A stretch of 64,000 nt of DNA from Mesorhizobium zhangyense (GTDB lineage Bacteria > Pseudomonadota > Alphaproteobacteria > Rhizobiales > Rhizobiaceae), in the NCBI RefSeq assembly GCF_011045115.1, contig NZ_JAAKZG010000017.1, forward strand, positions 1 to 64,000, read 5' to 3'. The notes under the pieces are model-generated. The model did no database searches. It had not been told where the DNA came from and saw only the letters and a list, made by a program, of their open reading frames with translations. A program made the translations under genes and the position numbers. Positions 51,181 to 60,012 of this stretch are shown one piece after another (position 1 is the stretch's first letter; each line of letters begins with the position of its first letter).

Positions 51181-52407
51181 TTACCGATTGGCAGCTTCCC
51201 AGGCGCGAAGATCGAAGCCCTCCGCTGCTGCGTCCTTGGGCAACAAAGTTGGTTGACGGGCCAGCAGTTTGCGGGCTGCCATGAAGTCTCCGGCCCGGTT
51301 GACCGATTCCGTCGCGATGAGGTGTCCGCGCTTGAACAGCAGGATCGTGAAGCTCTTGTCTGAGGGGTTGCCCAGTTTGACGGTGGTGTCATGGCCGGTG
51401 GAAAGCCCGACCATCTGGAGTTTCAGGTCACCCTGATCGGTCCAGAACCACGGCACCGCGGCGTAAGGCGCGGCCTTGCCGACAAGCCTGGCCGCAACAG
51501 CCCGCCCCTGGTCGGCAGCGTTCTGGACCGATTCCAGCCTGATCGGGCTGCCGGCATGCTGGCTCGGAAACATGGCGCAATCGCCGATGGCGGAGATCGT
51601 CGGATCGGAGGTCAGCAGGTAGGAATCGACCTTGATGCCGTTTTCGATGTCGAGCCCGGCCTCTGCGGCGAGTTGCACATTCGGCAGAACGCCGATGCCG
51701 AAAACTACAAGATCCGCCGGCAGCTTTCGCCCGCCTGTCAATTCGACGCCGGTGACCTTGCCTTCCGCGCCCTCGATCCGGGTGAGACCCTGGCGGAAAT
51801 CCAGGTTGATGCCCCAGCCTGTATGTGCGGCGGTGAAGAAATCCGACATTTCCTTCGACACCGCACGGGCCATGGGGCGATCGGCGAGTTCGAGAACATG
51901 TACTTGCGCGCCGCCAGCTCGGGCTACCGCCGCGAATTCGAGGCCGATGAAGCCTGCACCAACCACCACGACATTGCGCGCTTGTTTGAGTCTCGACCCC
52001 AGCGCATCCGCATCGGCGAGGTCTTTCAGGCCGAAGACGCCATCGAGCTCGGCACCCGGAACTGGAAGCGCTCGGTTATGGGCGCCGGTCGCCAGCACCA
52101 GATGATCGTAGTCCAGTGACGATCCCGAGCGAAGCGTCACTCTGCGGTTCGTTCGGTCGAGCGCCGTCACCTGATCGCTGACAAGCTCGATGTGGTTGTC
52201 GCAGAAGAATTTTTCGGGGCGGAAGCACAGGCCGGCGACATCCGTTTTGCCAAGCAGATAAGCCTTGGAGAGCGGTGGGCGTTGATAGGGGACGCCCGGC
52301 TCGTCGCCGATCAAGGTGACCGCACCTTCAAAACCGTCCTGCCGCAGTGAAGCCGCAGTCTGGAAACCAGCCTGTCCGGCACCGGCAATTACGATTGATT
52401 TGAGCAT
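51181..52407 (-). CDS. FAD-dependent ferredoxin reductase (putidaredoxin reductase type)
   Basis: 408 aa flavoprotein passing electrons from NAD(P)H to a [2Fe-2S] ferredoxin. VIAGAGQAGFQTAASLRQ is the FAD motif, GVPYQRPPLSKAYLLGKTD is the signature of this reductase group, VVVGAGFIGLEFAAVARAGG is the NAD-binding motif and SAIGDCAMFPSQ the C-terminal FAD contact. I started it at ATG 52407 (MLKSIVIAG), as the open frame upstream is not protein-like. It is the only such reductase in the window and probably serves all six P450s. It is divergent from the P450 pair that ends with the ferredoxin. Confidence 0.92.
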   Translation of the reverse strand: MLKSIVIAGAGQAGFQTAASLRQDGFEGAVTLIGDEPGVPYQRPPLSKAYLLGKTDVAGLCFRPEKFFCDNHIELVSDQVTALDRTNRRVTLRSGSSLDYDHLVLATGAHNRALPVPGAELDGVFGLKDLADADALGSRLKQARNVVVVGAGFIGLEFAAVARAGGAQVHVLELADRPMARAVSKEMSDFFTAAHTGWGINLDFRQGLTRIEGAEGKVTGVELTGGRKLPADLVVFGIGVLPNVQLAAEAGLDIENGIKVDSYLLTSDPTISAIGDCAMFPSQHAGSPIRLESVQNAADQGRAVAARLVGKAAPYAAVPWFWTDQGDLKLQMVGLSTGHDTTVKLGNPSDKSFTILLFKRGHLIATESVNRAGDFMAARKLLARQPTLLPKDAAAEGFDLRAWEAANR

Positions 52408-52515
52408 GCTTGTTTCATTGGTGTGATACGGGCTTTCGGTCGGGAGCGCGAAAGAAAACGGCCATACGAATTTCCTATGGACTGTTCCTTTGACATGTCG
52501 TTGCATGGCGGGTGT

Positions 52516-52533
52516 ATCCCTCCCATGAGGGAC
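52516..52533 (-). promoter_or_regulatory. GTCCC-N8-GGGAT inverted repeat (regulon motif, reductase side)
   Basis: On the minus strand: GTCCC, 8-base spacer, GGGAT. It is 109 bases from the reductase start at 52407. Confidence 0.55.
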
Positions 52534-52582
52534 GGATGCTCCAAGCGCTACAAGAGAAGCGTGGTTTCCCGCGGCAGTCGTA

Positions 52583-52600
52583 ATCCCCAAGAGGGGGGAC
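52583..52600 (+). promoter_or_regulatory. ATCCC-N8-GGGAC inverted repeat with AGACC tail (regulon motif, P450 side)
   Basis: ATCCC, 8-base spacer, GGGACAGACC. It is 118 bases upstream of the P450 ATG at 52718. Confidence 0.55.
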
Positions 52601-52717
52601 AGACCGCGTGGACGCGTTCTCGCTATGCTGTTGGAAGGTGGCTTTTCTCGAAAACGCCATTCGATCTAAGCGCTTCGTTTGACGAGCGCAGAACGGATGA
52701 GGAATCGGAGACTTTGA

Positions 52718-53932
52718 ATGACTGCAGTGGTGGATAGGAACAGGCTAATGGAGGCGCCGGTTCTCGATATCGATCCTTATGCGACCGATGTACTCAAAAA
52801 CCCTTATCCGTTTCACGAAGAGCTGCGCGAGACTGGACCGGTCGCGCTGATAAAGCCGCACGGCGTCTATGCCGTCGGACGGCATGTGGAAGCATCGGAA
52901 GTGCTGAACGATCCCGTTCGCTTCACTGCGTCGGGAGGCATCGGCATTCAGGACATCCGCAAGCCAGGTGAATTCCGTGTGCCGAACCGGCTGCTGGAGA
53001 ACGACCCGCCAAGCCACACCAACATCCGCGGCGTGCTGTCGAGGTTGCTTTCGCCTATCGTCATTCGTGGATGGCGCGAGCAATTCGAATCTGAAGCGAA
53101 GAAGGTTGTGGCGCAGATCGTCGAGATGGGGGAATTCGATGGTGTCGAAAATCTTGCCGAAGAGTATGTTCTCCGGGTGTTTCCGGATGCGCTCGGCGTC
53201 AAGCTGCCACGAAAGAATGTGCTTGCCATCGGCGAAATGCGCTTCAACCAAAGCGGCCCCCAGAACGAACTCTACAGAATCGCGATGGAGAAGGCGCAGC
53301 CCTATCTCGAATGGTTTGAGAGCAGTACGCAGCGTGAAAACGTAACGCCTGGCTCAATCAGCGAAACGCTTTTCGTCTGCGAGGACAAGGGCGAAATAGA
53401 GCCGGGCATTGCTTCCAACATGGTGCGTTCCTTTATCGGCGGCGGCACCGATTCTACGATTACGGGCATTGGCCATACTCTTAATCTGCTCGCGCAGAAC
53501 CCTGATCAATGGGCGGAACTGAAAGCCAACCCGAACAAGGTGAAGTCGGCCTTCGAGGAGGCTTTGCGCATGGAAACGCCATTCCAGGTGACGTATCGCA
53601 CCACGACGGGCGAAACCGAGCTTTCCGGCGTAAGGCTTGAACCCGATACCAAGATCGGCGTTTTCCTTGGGGCGGCAAATCGTGACCCGCGCAAATGGCC
53701 AAACCCCGACAAGTTCGATGTATCGCGTGATACGGCAGGCATTCATGTCGGTTTCGGTGTTGGCGCCCATATCTGCATCGGACAGATGATCGCGCGGCTG
53801 GAGGCGGAGGCTATCCTCAGGGCGGTCGTCGAAGCTGTTGACAGGCTGGAGCCCGCCGGCGCCCCACGCTTCCGTCCGATCAACCAGATGCGTCAACTCG
53901 ACTATCTGCCGTTGCGTGCGATCAGCGGGTGA
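52718..53932 (+). CDS. Cytochrome P450, CYP199-like
   Basis: Soluble P450, 404 aa. APVLDIDPYATDVLKNPYPF, QSGPQNELYRIAMEKAQPYL and GAANRDPRKWPNPDKFDV match the CYP199 pattern. The I-helix is GGGTDSTITGIGH, ExxR is in FEEALRME, and the heme loop is a canonical FGVGAHICIGQ with Cys353. It is the first gene of P450-P450-ferredoxin, divergent from ferredoxin reductase, so the complete three-component system is in one locus. The upstream gap of 310 bases from the reductase contains two motif copies and no gene. Confidence 0.92.
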   Translation: MTAVVDRNRLMEAPVLDIDPYATDVLKNPYPFHEELRETGPVALIKPHGVYAVGRHVEASEVLNDPVRFTASGGIGIQDIRKPGEFRVPNRLLENDPPSHTNIRGVLSRLLSPIVIRGWREQFESEAKKVVAQIVEMGEFDGVENLAEEYVLRVFPDALGVKLPRKNVLAIGEMRFNQSGPQNELYRIAMEKAQPYLEWFESSTQRENVTPGSISETLFVCEDKGEIEPGIASNMVRSFIGGGTDSTITGIGHTLNLLAQNPDQWAELKANPNKVKSAFEEALRMETPFQVTYRTTTGETELSGVRLEPDTKIGVFLGAANRDPRKWPNPDKFDVSRDTAGIHVGFGVGAHICIGQMIARLEAEAILRAVVEAVDRLEPAGAPRFRPINQMRQLDYLPLRAISG

Positions 53933-53976
53933 GTATGCACACCAAAGCCCAGGCCGATTTGCGAAAGAGAAATGAA

Positions 53977-55191
53977 ATGACCAATACATCAGCCGCGACG
54001 AGCCTGCCTGAGGCACCGGTTCTCGACATCGATCCCTTCTCAGACGAGAACATCGAGAATCCTTATGAATTCCACCGGATACTTCGTGAGACCGCGCCGG
54101 TAGTCTTCATCGAGAAGTACAACATGTACGCGGTCGGCCGCTATGAAGCGGTGCGCACGGTGATGAGCGACTTTGAGCGTTTTACCTCCGAGGGAGGGGT
54201 TGGTCTTTCTGACATTCGCAAGCCTGGCGCCTGGCGCACCGCCAGTCCCATCACCGAAATCGATCCTCCACGCCACACGAAGGTCCGCGGTGCGCTCACC
54301 AAGGTGATTTCGCCGATCGTTATCCGCCAATGGCGGGAGGTGTTCGCGGCGGAGGCGGAGAAAATTGCCGACCGGGTCGTCGAGCAAGGCGAGATAGAAG
54401 CCGTGCACGACCTCGTGGAAGCCTTCATTCTGAAGGCTTTTCCCGACGTTCTCGGTGTCGACATGCCGCGTGAGAATTTTCTCGATATCGGCGAGATGAA
54501 CTTCAACCAGATCGGCCCGAACAACGAGCTGCTTAAGAAGTCACTCGAGAAGGTAGAGCCAATCCTGCCTGCTTTTCAGCGAGCCTTCCAGCGCGAGGCG
54601 ATGCTGCCGGGTGGGTTTGGCGAGAAGATTTTCGAAGCCGAAGACAAGGGTGAGTTCGAAGCTGGCACTGCCGGCCCCCATGTGCGCTCCTTCCTGCGCG
54701 CGGGTGTGGACACCACGATCGCCGGCATTGGTCACACGCTCAACCTTCTGGCCCAAAATCCTGGCGAGTGGGAGAAGATCAAGGCCGATCCAACAAAAGT
54801 GCGTGGCGCCTTCGACGAAGCGATCCGCCTGCAGTCTCCTTCGCAGGTCATGTTCCGCACCACCGTTCGGGATACGGATCTTGACGGTTACCGTATGGCA
54901 GGCGACGTCAAGGTCGGCTCCTTCCTGGGTGCGGCCAATCGTGATCAGCGCAAGTTCGTTGACCCCGATCGCTTCGATGTCGATCGCGAGAGCGCCGGCG
55001 TCCATCTGGCACTGGGTGTCGGGCATCACATCTGCATCGGACAAATGATCGCTCGGCTGGAAGCGGAGTGCATTCTGGGCGCGGTCGCCCGTCGGGTGAA
55101 GCGCATAGAGCTCACCGGTGAACCGAGATATCGCCTGGTCAATACCTTGCGAACCTTGGAGCACCTGCCGCTGCGCTTGGTGGCAGCTTGA
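53977..55191 (+). CDS. Cytochrome P450, CYP199-like
   Basis: Soluble P450, 404 aa, paralogue of the preceding gene. APVLDIDPFSDENIENPYEF, QIGPNNELLKKSLEKVEPIL and LPGGFGEKIFEAEDKGEFEA are close to CYP199A sequences I remember. The I-helix is LRAGVDTTIAGIGH, ExxR is in FDEAIRLQ and the heme loop is LGVGHHICIGQ with Cys353, where the first Phe is Leu. I started it at ATG 53977 after AAAGAGAAATGAA; an ATG at 53935 or GTG at 53929 overlapping the upstream stop is possible. The ferredoxin gene follows 23 bases later. Confidence 0.92.
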   Translation: MTNTSAATSLPEAPVLDIDPFSDENIENPYEFHRILRETAPVVFIEKYNMYAVGRYEAVRTVMSDFERFTSEGGVGLSDIRKPGAWRTASPITEIDPPRHTKVRGALTKVISPIVIRQWREVFAAEAEKIADRVVEQGEIEAVHDLVEAFILKAFPDVLGVDMPRENFLDIGEMNFNQIGPNNELLKKSLEKVEPILPAFQRAFQREAMLPGGFGEKIFEAEDKGEFEAGTAGPHVRSFLRAGVDTTIAGIGHTLNLLAQNPGEWEKIKADPTKVRGAFDEAIRLQSPSQVMFRTTVRDTDLDGYRMAGDVKVGSFLGAANRDQRKFVDPDRFDVDRESAGVHLALGVGHHICIGQMIARLEAECILGAVARRVKRIELTGEPRYRLVNTLRTLEHLPLRLVAA

Positions 55192-55214
55192 AAACATAGA
55201 AGAAGGTTTCCAAT

Positions 55215-55538
55215 ATGCCGAAAGTTACATTCATCAATCCTGACGAAACGCGCGTGGAACTGGAGGTTCCTGTCGGGACGAGCCTGATGCGAGCAGCGAC
55301 GGCGCATGGGCTCGACGGCATAGTCGGCGATTGCGGCGGGGGGCTTACCTGTGCAACCTGTCATGTTCTCGTTCAGGAAGAGTTTCTGCCCAACACACCC
55401 TCCATGACGCCGAACGAAGAGCAGATGCTGGATTTCACCGCCATGGGCAGGCAGATCAACAGCCGCCTGAGTTGCCAACTCGTCATGACCGAGGAACTCG
55501 ATGGCTTGACCGTGCGTATCGCAGATCCCCAACTCTAA
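55215..55538 (+). CDS. [2Fe-2S] ferredoxin, putidaredoxin/adrenodoxin type
   Basis: 107 aa electron carrier. Cys40, Cys46, Cys49 and Cys87 form the C-x5-C-x2-C-x37-C cluster motif (DCGGGLTCATCHV and LSCQL). The start VTFINPDETRVELEVPVGTS and the C-terminal VRIADPQL are family-typical. It is third in the P450-P450-ferredoxin operon and the only ferredoxin found, so it probably supplies all P450s in the region. AGAAGGTTTCCAAT precedes the ATG. A perfect rho-independent terminator follows. Confidence 0.95.
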   Translation: MPKVTFINPDETRVELEVPVGTSLMRAATAHGLDGIVGDCGGGLTCATCHVLVQEEFLPNTPSMTPNEEQMLDFTAMGRQINSRLSCQLVMTEELDGLTVRIADPQL

Positions 55539-55557
55539 GCCCTCTCTTCGCACCAAA

Positions 55558-55597
55558 ACGACGGCTCGCTTCCCGGTGAAGCGGGCCGTCGTTTTTT
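55558..55597 (+). terminator. Rho-independent terminator after ferredoxin
   Basis: A long stem starting ACGACGGC and closing GCCGTCGT, with an extended inner pairing (CGCTTC/GAAGCG), is followed by a run of six T. It ends the P450-P450-ferredoxin unit. Confidence 0.92.
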
Positions 55598-55773
55598 CAG
55601 GCTTCGAAGTCCGCTTGAACCTGGTGGAAACGTAACCGCTTGCGTGTGGTTTCTTCTGCATTTTTTCGAGCATCGAAAGATGTGTGCGATGCGCAAATGG
55701 CGAAAGTTGGTGATTTTTGTCATGTTTATTTTTTGACTAATATCCTTGAATAACAGATAGTTATAAGTACCGC

Positions 55774-55800
55774 ACTGCAATATTGTTTTCATATTGCAGT
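55774..55800. promoter_or_regulatory. Perfect inverted repeat (10-bp arms) in the AT-rich luxR promoter
   Basis: ACTGCAATAT, 7-base spacer, ATATTGCAGT. It lies 60 bases upstream of the LuxR-type ATG in a markedly AT-rich stretch (about 55700-55860) with no gene. It does not match the GTCCC/GGGAC motif, so the regulator gene appears to be controlled separately, perhaps by itself or another factor. Confidence 0.6.
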
Positions 55801-55860
55801 ATTTTCATTTTGAAAGTAATGTCATTTGCAAGCAATTGGAATTGCAGGGAGGAAACGCAA

Positions 55861-56666
55861 TGACCGCAGCGCCCTTGGCTAGGGATTCACTATCTGATCG
55901 ACCCGAAAAACCGGAGGCTCCGTCGCTTTCCGAAATAGTAGAAGCCATCGGCCGAGAGGGGTTCGCCGAGCAGGTTCTCGATTATCTCAACCGGTACATC
56001 GGCGCTGATCATTGTGCGATTTTTCAGCTGAAGAACTACGAACTCTCCGAGGTGGCGTCTGCCAGCCTGGTCGGCGCGGCGATGATGCCGAAATCGGATC
56101 TGACTTCCTATGAAGTCAAGCGCCAGTTAAGCCAGGTCGGATCGTCTGGCGCGCGCGTTGACGTTTGCAACATTACGGGCACGGAGAACACGCGGGGCAT
56201 TGGCAAACGCCAGCGCATCATGATTTGCGAGCAAAAAGCTAATGCGTCCTACTGCTTACGCATATTGCGCTCAGCACAACGTGAAAGCCTCTCCGAACCG
56301 CAGGTCGAATATCTCCGGCTCATCGCACACCTTTTGATTTCATTCGTGGCGCGGCATGTCGATCTGTTCGAGCGCAAGCCAAACCTCACGCCGGCATTGA
56401 CTTCGCTCGACGAGATCCAGAGCTGTGTGATCAGTGCCACCGACCTCTCGCGCCGCGAAGGCGAGGTTTGCGCGCGTATTCTCTACGGCCTTTCCTCCTG
56501 CGGCATCGCGCTCGATCTCGGCATAGGCAAGGAAAGCGTGATGACCTATCGCAAGCGCGCCTATCAGCGCCTCGGCATCGGAAGCCAGCGCGAGCTGCTT
56601 ATGTGGTATCTCGCGCTCTGGAGCGCTTTGCATGGCGGCAATACAGGTGCAGTTGCGGTTAACTAG
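55861..56666 (+). CDS. LuxR-family transcriptional regulator
   Basis: 268 aa, starting at ATG 55861 after GGGAGGAAACGCA; an earlier TTG start at 55794 lies inside the inverted repeat and is unlikely. Residues 1-180 form a GAF/PAS-sized sensory domain of unknown ligand (AIFQLKNYELSEVASASL). Residues 195-250 are a GerE/LuxR HTH: LSRREGEVCARILYGLS, IALDLGIGKESVMTYRKRAY and QRLGIGSQREL. The HTH binds dyad sites of about the length of the recurring GTCCC/GGGAC motif, making it the best local candidate regulator. It stands alone between two strong terminators. Confidence 0.9.
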
Positions 56667-56693
56667 CAGTATTTTCAGTCAGACCCCGGCTTG

Positions 56694-56722
56694 AGCCCGA
56701 TGTATTTGCATCGGGCTTTTTT
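56694..56722 (+). terminator. Rho-independent terminator after luxR
   Basis: A 9-bp perfect stem AGCCCGATG / CATCGGGCT with a 6-base loop, followed by six T, lies 27 bases after the LuxR-type stop. Confidence 0.93.
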
Positions 56723-56840
56723 GTCCTTGGGAAAAGGCTCTTCAAGGCTGATGCAAGAGCAGGTGACAGGGTCGTGCGGCGATGACGGAAGCAGGCCATT
56801 GTCAATGATGGGGACCTGTTTCTCTCCAACCGGAAGCGTC

Positions 56841-56875
56841 AAAGGCCGGCGCCCTTTTGTGAGGCGCCGGCCTTT
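56841..56875 (-). terminator. GC-rich terminator hairpin after the TRAP operon
   Basis: A 13-bp perfect stem AAAGGCCGGCGCC / GGCGCCGGCCTTT with a 9-base loop lies 25 bases beyond the dctM stop. Ending in TTT on the minus strand, it probably terminates the leftward TRAP transcript. Confidence 0.75.
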
Positions 56876-56899
56876 GGTCTTGGGGTAAATGATGCTTGC

Positions 56900-58195
56900 T
56901 CAGCCGAAGAACAACCCCGGCAGATACAGTGACAGGATGGGGAAGGCTGCAATGACAAAGACGCGGATAATGTCGACAGCGACGAAGGGCACAATACCGC
57001 GCATGATTGTTGTGATGGGTATTTCGGGTGCGAAGGATCGCACGACGAAGAGGTTCACGCCGACCGGCGGCGCGATCATGCCGAGTTCGCAAAGTACGAT
57101 GACAAGAACGCCGAACCAGATGGGATCGTAGCCGAGACCGGTCACAATCGGGAAGAAGAGCGGAACGGTCAGAAGCATCATCGACAGCTCTTCCATCAGC
57201 GCACCGAGCACAATGTAAATCAGGCAGATGACGATAATGACGGTGAAGGGCGAAAAGCCGGAGTCCTGGACGAAGGAGAGGAGAGCTGTGTGAGCGCCGG
57301 TGTAGTTCAGAAATTCAGTGAAGATCAGCGCCCCGATCAACAGTCCGAAGATCACGGCCGTGGCCTGGGCGCTATCCAGCAGGATCTCATAGAGCGTGTT
57401 GATGGTGAGGCGCCCGCGCAGCAATGCCAGCACGAAGGCACCGAAGGCACCGATGCCGGCTGCCTCTGTGGCCGTGAATGTGCCGGAGTAGATGCCGCCC
57501 AGCACAAGTGCGAACAGGATCAATACTGGCCATATGTTGAGCGTAGCCGCCAGCTTCTCCTGCGTTGAGGAGGGATGTGAGGGGGGCGCCGCCTGGGGGT
57601 CGCGCCATGCGGTCCAGCGTACGGCTGCTATATATCCAAGGATACCGAGCACGCCTGGAATAAGAGCGGCAGCATAGAGTTTGCCGATATGGGTCTCGGT
57701 CATGATGCCGTAGATAACCAGCAACACGCTCGGCGGAATGATGATGCCGAGCGTTGCGCCGGATGCGATCGTCGCCGCGCTGAGGCTGTCCTTATAACCG
57801 AAGGCGCGCATCGAAGGCAGTGCCACCTTGCCCATGGTAACGACTGTTGCGACGCTTGATCCGCAGACCATGGCGAAGCCGCCACAGGACAGCACCGTTG
57901 CGCTGGCAAGACCAGCCCGGCGGGCACCGAGAAACGCCTGGGCTGCCCGGTAGAGCTCTTTCGAAACGCCTGTGCCTGCGATGAAATTGCCCATCAGGAT
58001 GAAGAGCGGAATCACCACCATGGAATAGGACATGGCGGCGTCGCGTGTGGTCAACGCCATCATGACGGAGGACTGCTTCCACCCGATGAGAAGGCCGAAG
58101 CCAATGAAGCCGGTAAGCCCCAATGCGACGGCAATGGGAACGCGGAAAAAAATCATGATGAACGACAGCAGAAACCCTGCGCCTGCAGCAACCAT
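56900..58195 (-). CDS. dctM: TRAP transporter large permease (DctM)
   Basis: Inner-membrane large subunit, 431 aa, with about twelve hydrophobic helices. GFLLSFIMIFFRVPIAVALG, VVIPLFILMGNFIAGTGVSK, a stretch of GGFAMVCGSSVATVVTMGKV and GATLGIIIPPSVLLVIYGIM are DctM hallmarks, and the end VGVNLFVVRSFAPEIPITTI is typical. It is coupled to DctQ (44 bases downstream of it). It probably imports the organic acid captured by one or more of the four binding proteins here, using a sodium gradient. AAGGATACCTCC precedes the ATG. Confidence 0.94.
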   Translation of the reverse strand: MVAAGAGFLLSFIMIFFRVPIAVALGLTGFIGFGLLIGWKQSSVMMALTTRDAAMSYSMVVIPLFILMGNFIAGTGVSKELYRAAQAFLGARRAGLASATVLSCGGFAMVCGSSVATVVTMGKVALPSMRAFGYKDSLSAATIASGATLGIIIPPSVLLVIYGIMTETHIGKLYAAALIPGVLGILGYIAAVRWTAWRDPQAAPPSHPSSTQEKLAATLNIWPVLILFALVLGGIYSGTFTATEAAGIGAFGAFVLALLRGRLTINTLYEILLDSAQATAVIFGLLIGALIFTEFLNYTGAHTALLSFVQDSGFSPFTVIIVICLIYIVLGALMEELSMMLLTVPLFFPIVTGLGYDPIWFGVLVIVLCELGMIAPPVGVNLFVVRSFAPEIPITTIMRGIVPFVAVDIIRVFVIAAFPILSLYLPGLFFG

Positions 58196-58238
58196 GGAGG
58201 TATCCTTACCTGTCTAGTGAGAACGCACCTTTCCCGTG

Positions 58239-58739
58239 TCACACGGTGAAGGACAGTTCCTCGGTTTCCGACTTGGGTTCAGGTATTTCGAAAGCCTTTG
58301 GAATCGTGAGCAGAAAGGCGATGCCATTGACGATCGCCAGCAATGCCAGGAGATAAAGAATAGGGCCGACGGGAATATGCAGCGACGGCGTTGCGTCGGC
58401 ATAGCCGATAGCCTTTTGCCCCAGAATGTAGATTTGCCAGCCGATGAGAAAGAACATCGCTGCGCTAAGAAGGGCCGCCGCGACGTTCATGATACCCCGC
58501 AAGACAGGCGAAGTGATCGCGTCGATCAGATCAATCACAATATGCTTCTGCCGGAAGGCGACCTGCGGCAACATCAGGAAGATGATGCCGGCCAGCATCA
58601 GCTCGGTCACTTCCGACGCGCCGGTGAGCGGATGGTTCAGGACGTTCCTGCCAAAGACATCGACGAAAGTGAGAAGCATGAGGAGGAAGAGCAGGCACGA
58701 CGTAGCGATGCCTGTTATCTTTTCGAGGCGGGCGAACAT
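58239..58739 (-). CDS. dctQ: TRAP transporter small permease (DctQ)
   Basis: Small membrane subunit, 166 aa with four predicted helices. LLMLLTFVDVFGRNVLNHPL and GASEVTELMLAGIIFLMLP, with QVAFRQKHIVIDL, are the family signature. It lies between DctP (28 bases upstream) and DctM, in the standard P-Q-M order. It is the only DctQ in the window. Confidence 0.93.
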   Translation of the reverse strand: MFARLEKITGIATSCLLFLLMLLTFVDVFGRNVLNHPLTGASEVTELMLAGIIFLMLPQVAFRQKHIVIDLIDAITSPVLRGIMNVAAALLSAAMFFLIGWQIYILGQKAIGYADATPSLHIPVGPILYLLALLAIVNGIAFLLTIPKAFEIPEPKSETEELSFTV

Positions 58740-58766
58740 GGCGGATTTTCCCTTTCGTACCGAGGT

Positions 58767-59804
58767 CTATTCGGTCTTCTGCTCGGCAGCCGCAACTTCG
58801 GCTCGCAGTTCAGCGAGCACTGCGGCGGGATCGGCAAGACCCTTTTCCTTGGCGATCTGGATCCAGCGTTCGTCCAGGGGCGACAGTGCCTTCTTCAAAT
58901 CCTCGATGAAATCCGGGCTGGCGGTTTCGAGGGCAAGCGTTGGCGTAGCCTTCATCGTTTCCAGGCCGTCGGCATCGGCGTTGTAGAAGGTGAGCCCCAT
59001 GGCCTCGGCAAGCTTTTCATGAGAGACCGCGTTGATCGCCTGTTGATCCTGTGGCGAAATCCTGCCCCAAGTGTCGGAGTTGACGATGACAGCCAGCGTA
59101 GCGTGGTAGATGCCGCCCGGGATGAGCGTTCCGAATTTCATCAGGTCGATCATTTTCATATTCTTCAGTGTTTCGGACTGGCTGAGACTGCCATCGATCA
59201 CGCCGGTCGAAAGCATTTCGAACGCTTCGTTCGATGCTTTGAGGATAGGCACCGCACCGACCATGTTAAGCAATTCGGTTGTGACTGGTCCGGTTGCGCG
59301 AAGCTTCAAACCCTTGAAATCATCGACGGATTTTACCGGCCGGCTGCGCGTGAAAACGTGACCGGGCCCGTTTGAATAGATGCTCATCACTTCGACGCCG
59401 GCAAATTCGTCGAGCCCGGCCATGTGCTTGCGGTACATGCGGTTGAAGGCAGGTGCGAGTATACGTGTATCGTCGCCGAGAAACGGAAGCTCACCGATTT
59501 CGGCAACCGGGAACCTGCCCGGCGTATATCCGGGAACGATAAAAGAGACGTCGGCAAGACCGTCGCGGATGACGTCGAACTGACTTTGCGCAGTGCCTAC
59601 GACCTTTGGCAAAATCTCGACCTTGACGCGACCCTCCGTGATCTTCTCGATCTCCTGGAACCAGGGATACATCGCATTTTGGTTCACATGGTGTGCGGCA
59701 GGCAGCCACGACGAATAGCGCAGCGTCACATTTTCAGCGAGGGCTGTGGTGACGAGCGATATGCTGGCCACCAAGCCGAGCCCGATAATCCTGCTCATAT
59801 GCAT
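58767..59804 (-). CDS. TRAP transporter solute-binding protein (DctP family)
   Basis: 345 aa, signal peptide ending near TTALAE, body starting VTLRYSSWLPAAHHVNQNAM. FKGLKLRATGPVTTELLNMV and EMLSTGVIDGSLSQSETLKN mark the ligand site. Started at ATG 59804 with GGAGGAGAACAAAC upstream; the second ATG two codons later is possible. It directly precedes dctQ and dctM, so it is the cognate binding protein of the complete TRAP system. A motif copy lies about 110 bases upstream. Confidence 0.92.
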   Translation of the reverse strand: MHMSRIIGLGLVASISLVTTALAENVTLRYSSWLPAAHHVNQNAMYPWFQEIEKITEGRVKVEILPKVVGTAQSQFDVIRDGLADVSFIVPGYTPGRFPVAEIGELPFLGDDTRILAPAFNRMYRKHMAGLDEFAGVEVMSIYSNGPGHVFTRSRPVKSVDDFKGLKLRATGPVTTELLNMVGAVPILKASNEAFEMLSTGVIDGSLSQSETLKNMKMIDLMKFGTLIPGGIYHATLAVIVNSDTWGRISPQDQQAINAVSHEKLAEAMGLTFYNADADGLETMKATPTLALETASPDFIEDLKKALSPLDERWIQIAKEKGLADPAAVLAELRAEVAAAEQKTE

Positions 59805-59911
59805 GTTTGTTCTCCTCCGGTTATTCCGAGAGTGAGCCGTTCCCGGCGGCATACGGCTCCCGGCAAGTCTTTTTGTTGGAGTTTGATTACCAGCTTCGGT
59901 GGCGAAGCTGT

Positions 59912-59929
59912 GTCACTCGCGCCGGGGAC
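59912..59929 (-). promoter_or_regulatory. GTCCC-N8-GTGAC inverted repeat (regulon motif)
   Basis: On the minus strand: GTCCC, 8-base spacer, GTGACACAG. It is 108 bases from the DctP start at 59804, in a 208-base gap with no gene. Confidence 0.55.
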
Positions 59930-60012
59930 AGGCCAACGGCCGGTCCATTTGCGCGGTGGAAATAGAAAAGGTCTCTGATGCTTGCAGAAATACCGGGCCT
60001 ATCTCCCGGCTT

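Noticed and set aside
58231-58252. GTCAC/GGACA sequence resembling the regulon motif
   Set aside because: It overlaps the end of dctQ, has a poor right half and is not upstream of a promoter-proximal gene start.
58236-59375. 379-codon open frame on the plus strand
   Set aside because: It is antisense to dctQ and dctP, which are convincing; the translated sequence is rich in charged residues typical of shadow frames.
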